Assembly: GCF_025398195.1 (NCBI RefSeq)
Contig: NZ_JAODNV010000022.1
Location: 1 to 46,193, forward strand
Direction of reading: 5' to 3'
Length of the DNA stretch: 46,193 nucleotides
From: Chelativorans petroleitrophicus
GTDB lineage: Bacteria > Pseudomonadota > Alphaproteobacteria > Rhizobiales > Rhizobiaceae
Position numbers and translations under genes: made by a program. Positions within the stretch are counted from its first letter, which is position 1. Every line of letters starts with the position of its first letter. Below the pieces are notes generated by a model that did no database searches, was not told the origin of the DNA, and saw only the letters and a program-made list of their open reading frames with translations. This document shows, in pieces, positions 25,400 to 38,309 of the stretch.

Positions 25400-26011
25400 A
25401 TGCAGGACGATCGCATTATCCGCGAAAACGGCCTGGAAGCCCGTGTGGCGGCGATCGTCATGCCGGTGCTTGTTGCTCTGGGCTATCGGCTTGTGCGCGT
25501 GAAGTTGACTGCTCAGGATGGCTGCACGCTGCAGATCATGGCCGAGCGCCCGGACGGCACCATGACTGTGGACGATTGCGAGGAGGTAAGCCGGGCGCTC
25601 TCGCCGGTGCTCGATGTGGAAGACCCGATCGATGGCGCGTACCAGCTCGAGATCTCCTCGCCCGGCATCGACCGCCCGCTGGTGCGGCGCGACGATTTTC
25701 AGGCGGCGGCCGGCCACCTCGCTAGGATCGAGACGTCGGTTCTGATCGGCGGCCGCAGGCGCTTCCGCGGCGAGATCAGGGAAACGACGGCCGAGGCCGT
25801 GACGCTCGAGCTCGACAAGGTGGCCGAAGGCGAGGAACCTCTTGTCGAGATTCCGCTCAATGCGATCGGCGAGGCCAAGCTGGTGCTAACGGATGCGCTC
25901 ATCCGTGAGGCGCTGAGGAAGGACAAGGAAGCCCGCAAGCAACGCAAGAAAGCGCGCCGCCGCGACGTAGAGCCCGAGGAAGGCGAGGACGCAGCGACCG
26001 GGATTGAATGA
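25400..26011 (+). CDS. rimP: Ribosome maturation factor RimP
   Basis: A 203-residue RimP needed for 30S assembly. The N-terminal alpha/beta domain carries [20 protein letters not shown] and the signature [21 protein letters not shown] beta-barrel C-domain follows. The last 40 residues are a basic, then acidic, extension typical of alphaproteobacterial copies. It is the first gene of the rimP-nusA-ylxR-infB-rbfA-truB operon, behind a promoter and attenuator. Confidence 0.96.
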   Translation: MQDDRIIRENGLEARVAAIVMPVLVALGYRLVRVKLTAQDGCTLQIMAERPDGTMTVDDCEEVSRALSPVLDVEDPIDGAYQLEISSPGIDRPLVRRDDFQAAAGHLARIETSVLIGGRRRFRGEIRETTAEAVTLELDKVAEGEEPLVEIPLNAIGEAKLVLTDALIREALRKDKEARKQRKKARRRDVEPEEGEDAATGIE

Positions 26012-26068
26012 GATTTTGCAGGCAGAACGGTTTGCGCCGTTCGCTTGCATCGCCGAGGAGAATGAAAC

Positions 26069-27667
26069 ATGGCAGTCAGTGCAAACAGACTGGAACTTCT
26101 GCAGATCGCCGATGCGGTGGCGCGCGAAAAGGCGATAGACAAGGAGATCGTGCTTGCGGCGATGGCCGATGCCATCCAGAAGGCCGCGCGCTCGCGCTAC
26201 GGTCAGGAGACCAATATCCGCGCCGACATCAACCCGCAGACCGGCGAGATGAAGCTGCAGCGGCTTATGGAGGTGGTGGAGGAAGTCGAGGAGCCTGCCA
26301 GGCAGATTTCGCTTGCCCTTGCCCGCGCGCGCAATCCCGACGCGCAGGTGGGCGACTTCATCGCCGAGCAGCTTCCGCCCATGGATTTCGGTCGCATCGC
26401 GGCACAGTCCGCCAAGCAGGTGATTGTGCAGAAGGTGCGCGAGGCCGAGCGCGACCGCCAGTATGAGGAGTACAAGGACCGCATCGGCGAGATCGTCAAC
26501 GGCACAGTGAAGCGCGTGGAATACGGCAATGTCATCGTCGATCTTGGCCGCGGCGAGGCGATCATCCGGCGTGACGAACTGATCCCGCGCGAGACCTTCA
26601 AATATGGCGATCGCGTGCGCGCCTACGTCTACGATGTGCGCCGCGAACAGCGCGGCCCGCAGATTTTCCTCTCGCGCACCCATCCGCAGTTCATGGCGAA
26701 GCTGTTCACCATGGAGGTGCCGGAAATCTACGATGGGATCATCGAGATCAAGTCGGTGGCTCGCGATCCTGGATCGCGCGCGAAGATCGCGGTGCTTAGC
26801 CACGACTCATCGATCGATCCGGTCGGCGCCTGCGTGGGCATGCGCGGTAGCCGCGTGCAGGCCGTGGTCGCGGAACTGCAGGGCGAGAAGATCGACATTA
26901 TTCCCTGGAACGAGAACGCGGCGAGCTTCATCGTCAACGCGCTGCAGCCGGCCGAGGTGGCCAAGGTGGTACTTGACGAGGATGCTGAACGCATCGAGGT
27001 GGTGGTGCCGGACGACCAGCTTTCGCTGGCCATCGGCCGGCGCGGCCAGAATGTGCGCCTTGCCTCGCAGCTCACCGGCTGGGATATCGACATCCTGACG
27101 GAGGAAGAGGAATCGCAGCGCCGCCAGAAGGAGTTCGCCGAACGTTCGAAGCTCTTCATGGAGGCGCTCAACGTCGATGAGATGGTCGGCCAGGTGCTGG
27201 CCTCGGAAGGCTTCACCAGCGTGGAAGAGCTCGCCTATGTCGAGTCGAGCGAGATTTCTTCCATCGACGGGTTCGACGAGGAGACCGCCGAGGAAATCCA
27301 GAACCGCGCCCGCGAATATCTGGAGCGTATTGAGGCCGAGAACGATGAGAAGCGCAAGGCGCTTGGCGTATCTGACGAGCTGCGCGAGATTCCCGGCATC
27401 ACGACGGCCATGATGGTCGCGCTCGGCGAGGACGGCGTGAAGACGATCGAGGACTTCGCGGGCTACGCCGTGGACGACCTCGTCGGCTGGCGGGAGCGCA
27501 AGGATGGCGAAAACAAGTTCTTCCCCGGCGTCCTCTCCGAGTTCGATGTCAGCCGCGCCGAGGCCGAGCAGATGGTAGTCGCCGCCCGCATGAAAATGGG
27601 CTGGATTACCGAGAACGATCTTGCCGAGGAGGAGGCGGATACGGAAGCCGAGCCGGAGGAAGGCTGA
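26069..27667 (+). CDS. nusA: Transcription termination/antitermination factor NusA
   Basis: A 532-residue NusA. In order it has the RNA polymerase-binding N-domain (residues 1-125, opening [19 protein letters not shown]), S1 (about 135-200, [18 protein letters not shown]), KH1 and KH2 (about 225-345, with GMRGSRVQ and [10 protein letters not shown]), and two C-terminal acidic helix-hairpin-helix repeats (after about residue 360). It controls pausing, Rho-independent termination and antitermination. 57 bp separate it from rimP. Confidence 0.97.
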   Translation: MAVSANRLELLQIADAVAREKAIDKEIVLAAMADAIQKAARSRYGQETNIRADINPQTGEMKLQRLMEVVEEVEEPARQISLALARARNPDAQVGDFIAEQLPPMDFGRIAAQSAKQVIVQKVREAERDRQYEEYKDRIGEIVNGTVKRVEYGNVIVDLGRGEAIIRRDELIPRETFKYGDRVRAYVYDVRREQRGPQIFLSRTHPQFMAKLFTMEVPEIYDGIIEIKSVARDPGSRAKIAVLSHDSSIDPVGACVGMRGSRVQAVVAELQGEKIDIIPWNENAASFIVNALQPAEVAKVVLDEDAERIEVVVPDDQLSLAIGRRGQNVRLASQLTGWDIDILTEEEESQRRQKEFAERSKLFMEALNVDEMVGQVLASEGFTSVEELAYVESSEISSIDGFDEETAEEIQNRAREYLERIEAENDEKRKALGVSDELREIPGITTAMMVALGEDGVKTIEDFAGYAVDDLVGWRERKDGENKFFPGVLSEFDVSRAEAEQMVVAARMKMGWITENDLAEEEADTEAEPEEG

Positions 27668-27699
27668 GGGCATGCCGACCGGGGGCCTTGTGAAACGCG

Positions 27700-28335
27700 A
27701 TGAAGGAGCGCACATGTATCGTGACACGCGCGCACGGACAGCCGGGTGATCTGATCCGGTTTGTCGCGGCTCCCGACGGCACGGTCGTTGCCGATCTCAA
27801 GCGCAACCTGCCGGGCCGGGGCTGCTGGGTTGGCGCGGAAAGGAAGCTGGTCGAGAAGGCGGCGGCGAAAAATCTGTTTGCGCGAGCATTGAAGGCGCCG
27901 GTGAAGGCGCCTCCCGATCTGGCCGAACAGGTAGATTCTCTTCTCCTGCGCACCGCCCTTGGCGCACTTGGCCTTGCGCGCAAGGCCGGAGCCGTGGCAT
28001 TGGGGGCGACCAAGGTTGAAACTGCCGTGCGCGGAGGCAAGGCGATAGCCGTCCTGCATGCCAGGGAAGCGTCGGAGGACGGCGTTCGCAAGCTCGCGGC
28101 GGCACGCAAAGCGGCCGCCCATGCCGCAAAAAGGCAGTTGCCGGCATACAGGCTCTTTTCGGAAGCCGAATTGAGTTTGTCATTGGGGGCGACAAATGTG
28201 ATACATGCTGCCTTGCTCGATCGGGGGCCGGGCGAGGCAGCGTTGAGGCGCATCGAGGCGCTCGCTCGATACAGGGATGCCGCCCCGGACATCGAAGCGT
28301 CGAGCGCGGCGGATGCCGCAGAGGATGTGGAATGA
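27700..28335 (+). CDS. YlxR-family RNA-binding protein with L7Ae-like domain
   Basis: A 211-residue protein. The N-terminal DUF448/YlxR part has [20 protein letters not shown] and the GRGCWV loop. The C-terminal part (about residues 85-190, [20 protein letters not shown]) has the L7Ae/ribosomal eL8-like fold. Genes of this kind always sit between nusA and infB and probably bind RNA or RNase P. Only the N-terminal domain is found in short Gram-positive YlxR. The fusion is the usual alphaproteobacterial form. The stop overlaps the infB ATG (ATGA). Confidence 0.92.
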   Translation: MKERTCIVTRAHGQPGDLIRFVAAPDGTVVADLKRNLPGRGCWVGAERKLVEKAAAKNLFARALKAPVKAPPDLAEQVDSLLLRTALGALGLARKAGAVALGATKVETAVRGGKAIAVLHAREASEDGVRKLAAARKAAAHAAKRQLPAYRLFSEAELSLSLGATNVIHAALLDRGPGEAALRRIEALARYRDAAPDIEASSAADAAEDVE

Positions 28336-30875
28336 CTGATACGAAGACCGGTGACGAAAAGACGCTGAGCGTCAACCCGAAAAAGACGCTGACGTTGAAG
28401 CGGCCGGAACAGGGCACGGTACGTCAGAGCTTTTCGCATGGGCGCTCGAAGGCCGTCGTCGTCGAGACCAAGAAACGCAAGTTCACCCGGCCTGACGAGC
28501 GCGCCGAGCAGGCTGCCCCTGTGCGGGTGAAGCCGGCCGCGCCCGCCGCGCCTGCTCAGACCCGCGAAGCGCCAAGGCCCCAACAGCCCGCGCCCCAGCG
28601 CCCGGGCGTCGTGCTGAACGAGCTGTCGGCCGAGGAGATGGAGGCTCGCCGTCGGGCCTTGCAGGATTCCAAGCTGCGTGAAGCGGAAGAGCGCAAGCGC
28701 GCCGCCGAAGAAGCCGCACGCCGTGCCGAGGAAGAGGAACGCCGCCGCCGCGAGCGCGAGGAATCCGCCCGCCGTCAGGCGGAAGAGGAAGCCCGTCTGA
28801 AAGCAGAGGCCGAAGCCCGCAAGCGCGCCGAGGAAGAGGCGCGCCGCCGTGCTCCCGTCGTCGAAACCGCTCCCGAGCCCGAAATCGAGGACGAGGAGGA
28901 GGAAGAGCGCGGCCGTGGCGGCCCGAAGCGCGGGTCCCCGAAGGTCGAGGCGCCTGCCCGGCCAGCCAAGCCGCGCACCGACGAACGCCGCCGCGGCAAG
29001 CTGACGCTCAATTCCGCGCTCTCCGACGAGGAGACGCGCGCCCGCTCCCTGTCGTCGATGCGCCGCCGCCAGGAGAAGTTCAAGCGCGCGATGCACCAGG
29101 AGCCGCGCGAGAAGGTTTCGCGTGAGGTGGTGCTGCCCGAAACCATCACGATCCAGGAGCTTGCCAGCCGCATGGCCGAGCGGGCTGTGGACGTGGTGAA
29201 GTATTTCATGAAGCAGGGCCAGATGATGAAGCCCGGCGACGTGATCGACGCCGACACGGCGGAACTGGTCGCGGTGGAATTCGGCCACACGGTCAAGCGC
29301 GTCTCCGAATCGGATGTCGAGGAGGGGCTTTTCAACATTCAGGACAAGCCCGAGGACATGCGTCCGCGCCCGCCGGTCGTTACCATCATGGGTCATGTCG
29401 ACCACGGCAAGACGTCGCTGCTCGACGCTATCCGCAAGGCCAATGTGGTGGCCGGCGAGGCTGGCGGCATTACCCAGCATATCGGCGCCTATCAGGTGGA
29501 GCAGGATGGCCAGATCATCACCTTCATCGACACGCCCGGCCACGAGGCCTTCACAGCCATGCGCGCCCGCGGCGCGCAAGCGACCGACATCGCGGTGCTG
29601 GTCGTGGCGGCCGATGACAGCGTGATGCCGCAGACCGTGGAGTCGATCAATCACGCCAAAGCGGCAAACGTGCCGATCATCGTGGCGATCAACAAAATCG
29701 ACAAGCCCGAGGCCAATCCTCAGAAGGTGCGCACGGAGCTGCTCCAGCATGAGGTCTTCGTGGAATCCATGGGCGGCGAGGTGCTGGACGTCGAGGTCTC
29801 CGCCGTCAAGGGCACCAATCTCGACAAGCTGCTGGAAGCCATTCTCCTGCAGGCCGAGATCCTGGAGCTGAAGGCCAATCCCAACCGCACCGCTGAAGGC
29901 GTTGTCATCGAGGCCAAGCTCGACCGCGGGCGCGGTCCCGTGGCCACCGTTCTCGTGCAGGCTGGCACCCTGAAGCCCGGCGACATCATCGTTGCGGGCA
30001 ACGAATGGGGACGCGTGCGCGCTCTCGTCAACGAACGCGGCGAGCATCTGAAAGCCGCTCCGCCCTCCACGCCGGTCGAGATTCTAGGCTTGCAGGGCAC
30101 GCCGCAGGCGGGCGACCGCTTCGCGGTTGTCGGCAATGAGGCGAAGGCGCGCGAAATCTCCGAATACCGCCAGCGCAAGGCACGCGAGCGTGCCGTGGCG
30201 CGGCAGGCGGGAAGCCGCGGCTCGCTCGAACAGATGATGTCGCAGCTCCAGTCCTCCGGCGTGAAGGAGTTCCCGCTCATCGTCAAGGGCGACGTGCAGG
30301 GCTCGATCGAAGCGATCGTGAACGCAATCGAAAAGCTCGGGACCGAGGAGGTGCGCGCGCGCATCGTCCATTCCGGCGCTGGTGCGATCACCGAGAGCGA
30401 CGTGTCGCTGGCCGAGACGTCGAACGCCGCCATCATCGGCTTCAACGTCCGTGCCAACAAGCAGGCGCGCACGGCGGCCGAGCAGGCGGGGATCGAGATC
30501 CGCTACTACAACATCATCTACGACCTGGTGGACGACATCAAGGCGGCCATGTCCGGCCTTCTGTCACCCGAGCGCCGCGAGACCTTCCTTGGCAATGCCG
30601 AGATTCTCGAGGTCTTCAACATCACCAAGGTCGGCAAGGTGGCGGGCTGCCGCGTGACCGAAGGCAAGGTGGAGCGTGGCGCGGGCGTGCGCCTCATCCG
30701 CGACAATGTCGTGATCCACGAAGGCAAGCTGAAGACGCTGAAGCGCTTCAAGGACGAGGTCTCGGAGGTCCCTGCCGGCCAGGAATGCGGCATGGCCTTC
30801 GAGAACTACGAGGACATCCGGGTAGGCGACGTGATCGAAGCCTACCGCGTCGAGATGGTGACGCGTACGCTGTAA
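28332..30875 (+). CDS. infB: Translation initiation factor IF-2
   Basis: An 847-residue GTPase that loads fMet-tRNA on the 30S subunit. The first 250 residues are low-complexity, rich in Lys, Glu, Arg and Ala (a charged helix at about residues 95-180). The IF2 N-terminal fold ([20 protein letters not shown]) follows. G1 is [12 protein letters not shown] near 356, G3 is DTPGHEAF and G4 is NKIDKP. Domains II-IV end with [10 protein letters not shown]. It starts within the ylxR stop and terminates at a very strong hairpin. Confidence 0.98.
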   Translation: MTDTKTGDEKTLSVNPKKTLTLKRPEQGTVRQSFSHGRSKAVVVETKKRKFTRPDERAEQAAPVRVKPAAPAAPAQTREAPRPQQPAPQRPGVVLNELSAEEMEARRRALQDSKLREAEERKRAAEEAARRAEEEERRRREREESARRQAEEEARLKAEAEARKRAEEEARRRAPVVETAPEPEIEDEEEEERGRGGPKRGSPKVEAPARPAKPRTDERRRGKLTLNSALSDEETRARSLSSMRRRQEKFKRAMHQEPREKVSREVVLPETITIQELASRMAERAVDVVKYFMKQGQMMKPGDVIDADTAELVAVEFGHTVKRVSESDVEEGLFNIQDKPEDMRPRPPVVTIMGHVDHGKTSLLDAIRKANVVAGEAGGITQHIGAYQVEQDGQIITFIDTPGHEAFTAMRARGAQATDIAVLVVAADDSVMPQTVESINHAKAANVPIIVAINKIDKPEANPQKVRTELLQHEVFVESMGGEVLDVEVSAVKGTNLDKLLEAILLQAEILELKANPNRTAEGVVIEAKLDRGRGPVATVLVQAGTLKPGDIIVAGNEWGRVRALVNERGEHLKAAPPSTPVEILGLQGTPQAGDRFAVVGNEAKAREISEYRQRKARERAVARQAGSRGSLEQMMSQLQSSGVKEFPLIVKGDVQGSIEAIVNAIEKLGTEEVRARIVHSGAGAITESDVSLAETSNAAIIGFNVRANKQARTAAEQAGIEIRYYNIIYDLVDDIKAAMSGLLSPERRETFLGNAEILEVFNITKVGKVAGCRVTEGKVERGAGVRLIRDNVVIHEGKLKTLKRFKDEVSEVPAGQECGMAFENYEDIRVGDVIEAYRVEMVTRTL

Positions 30876-30883
30876 AGAGATGC

Positions 30884-30923
30884 ATAGGACCGGCGGCCGC
30901 CTTTCCGCGGCCGCCGGTCCTAT
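30884..30923 (+). terminator. 17-bp perfect hairpin after infB
   Basis: Bases 30884-30900 are exactly complementary to 30907-30923 around a 6-base CTTTCC loop, including the GGCGGCCGC block. It starts 8 bp after the infB stop. No T-run follows, so Rho-assisted termination, mRNA processing or protection is more likely than simple intrinsic release. rbfA begins 87 bp further on. Confidence 0.7.
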
Positions 30924-31009
30924 TGCCGGGCGACCGTTGCCCTTGCGCGGCAGGTGCCTGGTATCATGCAGCCGTGTTGTCCGCCGTTTTCAATAACGAC
31001 TGAACCGCC

Positions 31010-31408
31010 ATGTCTCCTTCCATCCCATCCCAGCGCCAGCTTCGCGTCGGCGAACAGGCCCGCCACGCGCTTGCGCAACTGCTGCAGCGGGGCGAGGTTC
31101 GTGATCCGGCTGTGGAGGGCGTGGTCGTTTCCGTAACCGAGGTGCGCATGTCGCCAGACCTCAGGATCGCCACCGCCTACGTCTCGCCGCTCGGCGTCAA
31201 GGACAAGGACGCGGTCATCAGCGCCCTGAACCGCAATGCGCGCTTCATCCGCGGTAGGGTCACGCCCGCGCTCAGGCAGTTGAAATACATGCCGGAATTT
31301 CGCTTCCGGCTCGACACCAGCTACGAGAACTTCGACAAGATCGACCGGCTGCTGAAGTCGCCCGAGGTGGCGCGTGATCTCGGCCGTGACGAGGAGAACA
31401 AGAAATGA
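31010..31408 (+). CDS. rbfA: Ribosome-binding factor A
   Basis: A 132-residue KH-fold protein with the RbfA pattern. [20 protein letters not shown] opens it, [20 protein letters not shown] is the central strand pair, and [17 protein letters not shown] is near the C-terminus. It binds 16S rRNA helix 1 during late 30S maturation and cold growth. Its TGA overlaps the start of a 47-codon ORF that reaches truB. Confidence 0.95.
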   Translation: MSPSIPSQRQLRVGEQARHALAQLLQRGEVRDPAVEGVVVSVTEVRMSPDLRIATAYVSPLGVKDKDAVISALNRNARFIRGRVTPALRQLKYMPEFRFRLDTSYENFDKIDRLLKSPEVARDLGRDEENKK

Positions 31409-31548
31409 GAGCGGCCATGAGCAGGAATCCCGCCGTTTCCCCGCGCCGCGCCGGCGGGCGCGATCTTGAGCCGGTTGTGAACGGTGCAGGTGGAACGACC
31501 GCAAATTTTCCCCGCAACTTCTCTGTCGGGCAGAAGGGGATCGAATAG
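31405..31548 (+). CDS. Possible small ORF bridging rbfA and truB (47 aa)
   Basis: ATG 31405 overlaps the rbfA TGA (ATGA). The frame runs 47 codons to TAG 31546-31548, whose last base is the first base of the truB GTG (TAGTG). The whole gap is thus open and coupled at both ends. The product is basic and proline-rich at first, [20 protein letters not shown], then polar. No family is recognised. It may be a translated spacer that carries ribosomes from rbfA into truB, or a chance frame in GC-rich DNA. Confidence 0.35.
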   Translation: MRAAMSRNPAVSPRRAGGRDLEPVVNGAGGTTANFPRNFSVGQKGIE

Positions 31549-32486
31549 TGGCGCGGCGTGGAAACAAGAAGGGACGGCCGGTTTCGGGCTGGCTGGTGCT
31601 CGACAAGCCCGTGGGCATGGGCTCGACGGAGGCCGTGTCCAAGGTGAAGTGGCTGTTTGCAGCACAGAAGGCGGGGCACGCCGGCACGCTCGACCCGCTT
31701 GCCTCCGGAATGCTGCCGATCGCGCTCGGCGAGGCGACCAAGACCGTTCCCTTCGTGATGGAGGGCGCGAAGGTCTACCGCTTCACCATCGCCTGGGGCG
31801 AGGAGCGTTCGACCGACGACCTCGAAGGGCCGGTGGTGCAGTCATCGGACAAGCGCCCGACCGAAGCGGAAATACGCAATCTCCTGCCGCGCTACACCGG
31901 GCTCATCATGCAGACCCCGCCGCAGTTTTCCGCCGTGAAAGTGGCTGGCGAGCGTGCCTATGATCTTGCGCGCGAAGGCGCCACGGTGGAAATCGCAGCC
32001 CGCGAGGTGGAAATCGCCAGGCTCGATCTCATCGACATCCCGGACCCTGGAAGCGCGGTACTGGAGGTGGAATGCGGCAAGGGCACCTATGTGCGCTCAC
32101 TCGCGCGCGACATGGGCCGTGACCTGGGCTGCTACGGGCATGTGGCTGCCCTGCGACGCACGGAAGTCTATCCCTTCGAGGCGAGCCAGATGATCCCGCT
32201 TGAGATGCTTGAAAAAATCGCCAGGGATGCTGCGGACGAGCGGGAGCGCTTTGCCGCGCTCGACGCGATGCTGCTCGACCCCGCTGCCGCCCTCGAGGGG
32301 CTTCCGGAAATAATCCTTTCCGACGATGCCGCGGCCCGCCTGCGGCTCGGCAACCCTGTCATTCTGCGTGGCCGCGACGCGCCGGTAGAGGCGCCGGAGG
32401 CCTGGGCAAGCGCGCGCGGGCGGCTTGTGGCCATCGGCGCGATCGAGGCAGGCATGTTCAAGCCGAAGCGCGTGTTTTCTAGCTGA
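31548..32486 (+). CDS. truB: tRNA pseudouridine-55 synthase TruB
   Basis: A 312-residue TruB that makes pseudouridine 55 in the T loop of nearly all tRNAs. The catalytic aspartate lies in [20 protein letters not shown], and the supporting VYRFTIAWG and [13 protein letters not shown] motifs are present. A PUA-like C-terminal region completes it. The start is GTG 31548, with AGAAGGGGA upstream and the end of the small ORF overlapping. It ends the rimP-truB operon. Confidence 0.96.
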   Translation: MARRGNKKGRPVSGWLVLDKPVGMGSTEAVSKVKWLFAAQKAGHAGTLDPLASGMLPIALGEATKTVPFVMEGAKVYRFTIAWGEERSTDDLEGPVVQSSDKRPTEAEIRNLLPRYTGLIMQTPPQFSAVKVAGERAYDLAREGATVEIAAREVEIARLDLIDIPDPGSAVLEVECGKGTYVRSLARDMGRDLGCYGHVAALRRTEVYPFEASQMIPLEMLEKIARDAADERERFAALDAMLLDPAAALEGLPEIILSDDAAARLRLGNPVILRGRDAPVEAPEAWASARGRLVAIGAIEAGMFKPKRVFSS

Positions 32487-32595
32487 TCTGCGGGCCGAAC
32501 CTGCGTTTTCCAACGCTTTGGCCGCTTGCATTGCAACACTTGACCGAGTTTCGCATTAAGATGCGGGTTGGACACGTGCAACGGCAAGGGGCGAC

Positions 32596-34317
32596 GTGGA
32601 AAAGAGTGCTGACAGCCCTGATACGAAACTCGGCTTCAGGAAACGTTTAAGTGGCCTTCTGACCGGGCCGAAGCCCATTGGCTTCTTCCTCTTCCTGCTG
32701 ATCCTGGTGACCACCCTTCCCGCGCTGGCGGTCGCCTTCGTGCTTTTGCAGCGGAACGATGCCGCCCAGCGGGAGGTGGTGGAGACGCTTTCGGAAGCCA
32801 TGGCCGGATCGATCGCCGAGACGATCGACCGGGAATTAAGCGGCATGGTGACCACGCTGCGCGTGCTGTCCACCACTCCTTCACTTGCTTCCGGCCGCTA
32901 TAAAGATTTCTACGAGCGGGCGAAATCAGCACTGGCCGGCAGCGGAACCTATCTCGTCCTGCTCGACGAGAATTTCGACCAGATTCTCAACACCCGCGTC
33001 CCCTACGGAACGCCGCTCGGACCGGTTTCCGATCCCGAGCCGGTGCGCCGCGCCCTCGACGCGCGAGCGGCGGTTATTTCCGGCGTTTTTTTCGAGGAGA
33101 CCGCCGAGCGCTGGGGGTTCAACGTCATCCTTCCCTACGTGCCGGAGGGCAAACCGCCGCGCGTACTCATGCTGACGCGCGATGCGGAGTCCATCGCCAA
33201 CACCTTATCCCAGCAGATGTTGCGCGGCGGCTGGAACGCCTCCCTGGTCGACGCGAACGGCCTCGTCATCGCGTCCTCCTTCATGTCGACCAATGTGGGC
33301 AAGCCCTTCTTTCTCGACCTCAACGCAGGCTCGCCGCAGATCGCTCGTCTGTCCAACAATATGGCGCCTGCATCCTTCGTCGCAATCACCGACGAGTCGG
33401 CGTTCAGCGGCTGGAAAGTCGTCGTATGGGCGCCCACCGCCTCCATCGAGCGGCCGATGCGCCGTACCCTTTGGCAGCTTCTTGCCGGCAGCTTCATCGT
33501 CATCGCGCTCAGCGCCGGAACCGCCTGGTTCCTGGGCCGGCGCATCGCAAGGCCCGTGCGCAATCTGGCCCATGACGCACACCGGCTCGGTGCGGGCGAA
33601 ATGGTAAAAGCCGTGCCTTATCCGATTGCCGAGGTGGCGACCGTCTCGGCGGCGCTGGCCGAGGCCTCGATCGATCGCAGGGCGGCAGAAAACGACATCC
33701 GTCTCCTGATGCGGGAGGTGGCGCATCGGGCCAAGAACCAGCTCACCGTCGTCGCATCCATGGCCAAGCAGACGGCGCGCAGCGCCCGCTCGCTGCCCAG
33801 CTTCCTCGATTCCTTCCAGAAGCGGCTCTATGGCCTCGCCCGTTCGACCGACCTTTTGATCGCCGGCGGCGCCAGCGGCGTGGATCTCCGCGAGCTGCTC
33901 ATCGCCCAGATCGAGCCGTTCCGTCCTGAAGATCCGAAGCGGCTGGAGCTTTCCGGCCCTTCCGTGCGGCTCGCCAACCAGGCCGCGCAGACCATAGGGC
34001 TAGCCGTCCATGAGCTGGCGACGAATGCCGCCAAGTATGGCGCCTTCGCCGCCCGCGGAGGGTATCTCAGAGTTTCATGGCAGATCGAAGAGGATGTGCT
34101 GGTCATCGTCTGGCGGGAGCATCTGCAGCGTCTCAGGCGCAGGCCCGTCAAGCGCGGCTTCGGCACCGAAATCATCGAGCGCATGCTCGGCGGCACGCTG
34201 GATGCCGAAATATCGCGCACCTTCCATCGCGACGGGCTGGAATGCGTTTTCCGCATTCCGGCAGACCGCATCCTGCCGGAGCGGCCTCCGCCGGCGTCTG
34301 CCGCTCCCGGCGCCTGA
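32596..34317 (+). CDS. HWE-type sensor histidine kinase
   Basis: A 573-residue membrane sensor. TM1 is at about residues 28-53 ([19 protein letters not shown]). A periplasmic domain (about 54-285) is followed by TM2 at about 290-312. A HAMP region with [18 protein letters not shown] leads to the dimerisation helix with phospho-acceptor H377 in [15 protein letters not shown]. The ATPase part has the [14 protein letters not shown]-box and the VWRE (WxE) motif of HWE kinases. The start is GTG 32596 after AAGGGGCGAC. The partner regulator is not adjacent. The gene sits between truB and rpsO as a single-gene unit. Its signal is unknown. Confidence 0.9.
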   Translation: MEKSADSPDTKLGFRKRLSGLLTGPKPIGFFLFLLILVTTLPALAVAFVLLQRNDAAQREVVETLSEAMAGSIAETIDRELSGMVTTLRVLSTTPSLASGRYKDFYERAKSALAGSGTYLVLLDENFDQILNTRVPYGTPLGPVSDPEPVRRALDARAAVISGVFFEETAERWGFNVILPYVPEGKPPRVLMLTRDAESIANTLSQQMLRGGWNASLVDANGLVIASSFMSTNVGKPFFLDLNAGSPQIARLSNNMAPASFVAITDESAFSGWKVVVWAPTASIERPMRRTLWQLLAGSFIVIALSAGTAWFLGRRIARPVRNLAHDAHRLGAGEMVKAVPYPIAEVATVSAALAEASIDRRAAENDIRLLMREVAHRAKNQLTVVASMAKQTARSARSLPSFLDSFQKRLYGLARSTDLLIAGGASGVDLRELLIAQIEPFRPEDPKRLELSGPSVRLANQAAQTIGLAVHELATNAAKYGAFAARGGYLRVSWQIEEDVLVIVWREHLQRLRRRPVKRGFGTEIIERMLGGTLDAEISRTFHRDGLECVFRIPADRILPERPPPASAAPGA

Positions 34318-34337
34318 GAGGGCGCACGTTATTTCGG

Positions 34338-34367
34338 CTGGCAATTGCGGTCATTATGCACTATATG
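34338..34367 (+). promoter_or_regulatory. Possible promoter of rpsO
   Basis: CTGGCA (34338-34343) and TATATG (34362-34367) with an 18-bp spacer lie 99 bp before the rpsO start, in the only AT-richer patch after the kinase gene. The -35 match is weak (4 of 6). Confidence 0.35.
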
Positions 34368-34466
34368 CGCCGCATTGTGGCGCGCCTCGCGCCGCGCAAA
34401 TGGCCCTGGCTGGCCGACATCCCGGCTATGGGCGGCCTTGTTTCCTCAATAGAGAAAGGACGTTTG

Positions 34467-34736
34467 ATGTCGATTACTGCCGAGCGCAAGCAGGAGATTC
34501 TGAAGGAATTCGCGACCGCCAAGGGCGACACCGGCTCGCCGGAGGTCCAGGTTGCACTCCTGACCGAGCGCATCAAGAACCTGACCGAGCATTTCAAGGA
34601 TCACCAGAAGGACAACCACTCTCGCCGTGGTCTGTTGAAGCTCGTCTCGCAGCGCCGCCGTCTGCTCGACTATCTGAAGCGGAAGGACGAAAGCCGCTAT
34701 CAGACGCTGATCGAGCGGCTCGGGCTGCGTCGCTGA
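34467..34736 (+). CDS. rpsO: 30S ribosomal protein S15
   Basis: An 89-residue S15 with all expected blocks: [20 protein letters not shown], the 16S rRNA-binding [20 protein letters not shown] and [20 protein letters not shown] with the conserved HSRRGL. The start is ATG 34467 after GAGAAAGGA. Longer frames upstream overlap the kinase gene and are not real. It is paired with pnp as in most proteobacteria, where S15 binds its own mRNA to repress translation. Confidence 0.97.
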   Translation: MSITAERKQEILKEFATAKGDTGSPEVQVALLTERIKNLTEHFKDHQKDNHSRRGLLKLVSQRRRLLDYLKRKDESRYQTLIERLGLRR

Positions 34737-34743
34737 TTCGGAC

Positions 34744-34769
34744 GGCGGGCGCCCTGAGTGGTGCCCGCC
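34744..34769 (+). terminator. Hairpin after rpsO
   Basis: GGCGGGCGCC (34744-34753) pairs with GGTGCCCGCC (34760-34769), one wobble, 6-base loop, beginning 7 bp after the rpsO stop. No T-run follows, so partial read-through into pnp is likely. In the remaining 235 bases before pnp a weaker GCATTC/GAATGC stem is visible. RNase III sites in this leader are known from E. coli but not identifiable here. Confidence 0.5.
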
Positions 34770-35004
34770 GGCCGGTCATGCCGGGGTGCAAGGCACCGCG
34801 GCAAAAGCATTCTGGTCAGGGATGTCCGGAATGCTGCCGATGGACAGGTCATGGGGCAGGATTGCAGGATGCTTGTGGACGCCCCGGTAGCGCCCAGCCT
34901 CGACAAGCACCCCGTTGTCTTGCCCGTGACTCGTCCTGAACGAAGTCAGAGGGATGCCACGCGCTGCGGAACGGTGCAGGCCCCTCGCCACATAAGGACA
35001 AGTC

Positions 35005-37152
<2,148 letters not shown>

Positions 37153-37175
37153 CTCCATCTCCCTTGACGGAGTTT

Positions 37176-37209
37176 GAGCGGGCGCGGCCATCACCGCGCC
37201 CGCTCGTTT
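37176..37209 (+). terminator. Intrinsic terminator after pnp
   Basis: GAGCGGGCGCGG (37176-37187) pairs perfectly with CCGCGCCCGCTC (37194-37205), 6-base loop, then GTTTA. A 12-bp GC stem 23 bp after the pnp stop marks the end of the rpsO-pnp transcript. Confidence 0.7.
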
Positions 37210-37289
37210 ATGCGGTGCCCGGTACAGCGCTTCCCGAGTGATCTGATGTAGGGCCTGGCGCCGTTCTCATACGTTGCTATAGAGCCTGC

Positions 37290-38306
37290 ATGAACGAAGC
37301 CCTTCCCACTCTGCTCTTCCCCTTTGAGCGTGGCCTGTTCGATGCTCCGGGCGCGGGCGAGCGCGTCCTTTTTCTTGGCGCTCCCGCCGGGCTCCGCCTA
37401 CCATCAGATTTTTTTGTGGCGGATTTCCTGCTCGTGCAGGATTTCCGGGCCGACTATCTAGCGCTGGAAAAGGCGGGGTTTTCCGTCGTGCCGCAGGCCG
37501 AAGGCAAAGGTTTCGATACGGCATTCGTCCTTCTCGGGCGTCACCGGCGGGAGAATGAGATGCGCCTTGCCGATGCGCTTCGCCGCGTCCGGCCCGGTGG
37601 GCAGATCATTGCCGCGGGCACCAAGCGGGACGGCGCGCAAAGCCTTGCCCGGCACATTGAGGAATTGCTGCCAGTTCAGGACCGTCTGTCGAAGCACCAT
37701 GGCATCGTGTTCCGGCTGTTCCGCCCAGAAACGCTGAGTGACGACATTCCTGCCGCGCTCGCCGCCCCGGCGCGGACAACGCCTGAAGGGTACGAGACGG
37801 CGGTCGGCGGCTTTTCGGAAGGCACGGTCGATCCGGGGTCTCGCCTTCTGTCGGACAGCCTGCCGCCGTACATCAAAGGTACAGCGGCCGATTTTGCTGC
37901 CGGCTGGGGGTATCTCTCACTTCGGCTGGCCGAAAGATTTCCCCTCGATGCGCTCGATCTCTACGAGGCGCACAGTTCGTCCCTCGCGGCAGCGCGCCGC
38001 AATCTCGCCGCACATGCGCCGCAGGTGGCATGCCGCTTTCTGTGGCATGATCTGACAAGCGAGCCGGTCGAACGCCGCTATGACGTGATCGTCATGAATC
38101 CGCCTTTTCATCGCAGCCGCGCCGCCGAGCCCGATATAGGCCAGCGCATGATCGAGGTGGCCGCAGGCGCGCTTCAAAACGGCGGACGGCTGTTTCTGGT
38201 CGCCAATCGCGGGCTGCCCTACGAGCCGGTCATGGAGGCGGTGTTTACGCAACACGGCGAAATCCGCCGCGACGAAACCTACAAGGTGCTCTGGGGGCGG
38301 AAATAA
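37290..38306 (+). CDS. RsmC/RlmG-like class I SAM methyltransferase
   Basis: A 338-residue protein with the duplicated layout of RsmC (16S rRNA m2G1207) and RlmG. A degenerate N-terminal methyltransferase-like half is followed by an active C-terminal half with AADFAAGWGYLSLRLAERFP as the SAM loop and the catalytic VIVMNPPFHR (NPPF) motif of N2-guanine methyltransferases. RsmC is the more likely identity, but the target guanine cannot be told from sequence alone. It ends 3 bp before the convergent actR gene. Confidence 0.87.
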   Translation: MNEALPTLLFPFERGLFDAPGAGERVLFLGAPAGLRLPSDFFVADFLLVQDFRADYLALEKAGFSVVPQAEGKGFDTAFVLLGRHRRENEMRLADALRRVRPGGQIIAAGTKRDGAQSLARHIEELLPVQDRLSKHHGIVFRLFRPETLSDDIPAALAAPARTTPEGYETAVGGFSEGTVDPGSRLLSDSLPPYIKGTAADFAAGWGYLSLRLAERFPLDALDLYEAHSSSLAAARRNLAAHAPQVACRFLWHDLTSEPVERRYDVIVMNPPFHRSRAAEPDIGQRMIEVAAGALQNGGRLFLVANRGLPYEPVMEAVFTQHGEIRRDETYKVLWGRK

Positions 38307-38309
38307 CTC

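Noticed and set aside
27606-30047. An 813-codon minus-strand open frame opposite ylxR and infB
   Set aside because: Antisense to strongly conserved genes; repetitive Arg/Ala/Leu translation only.
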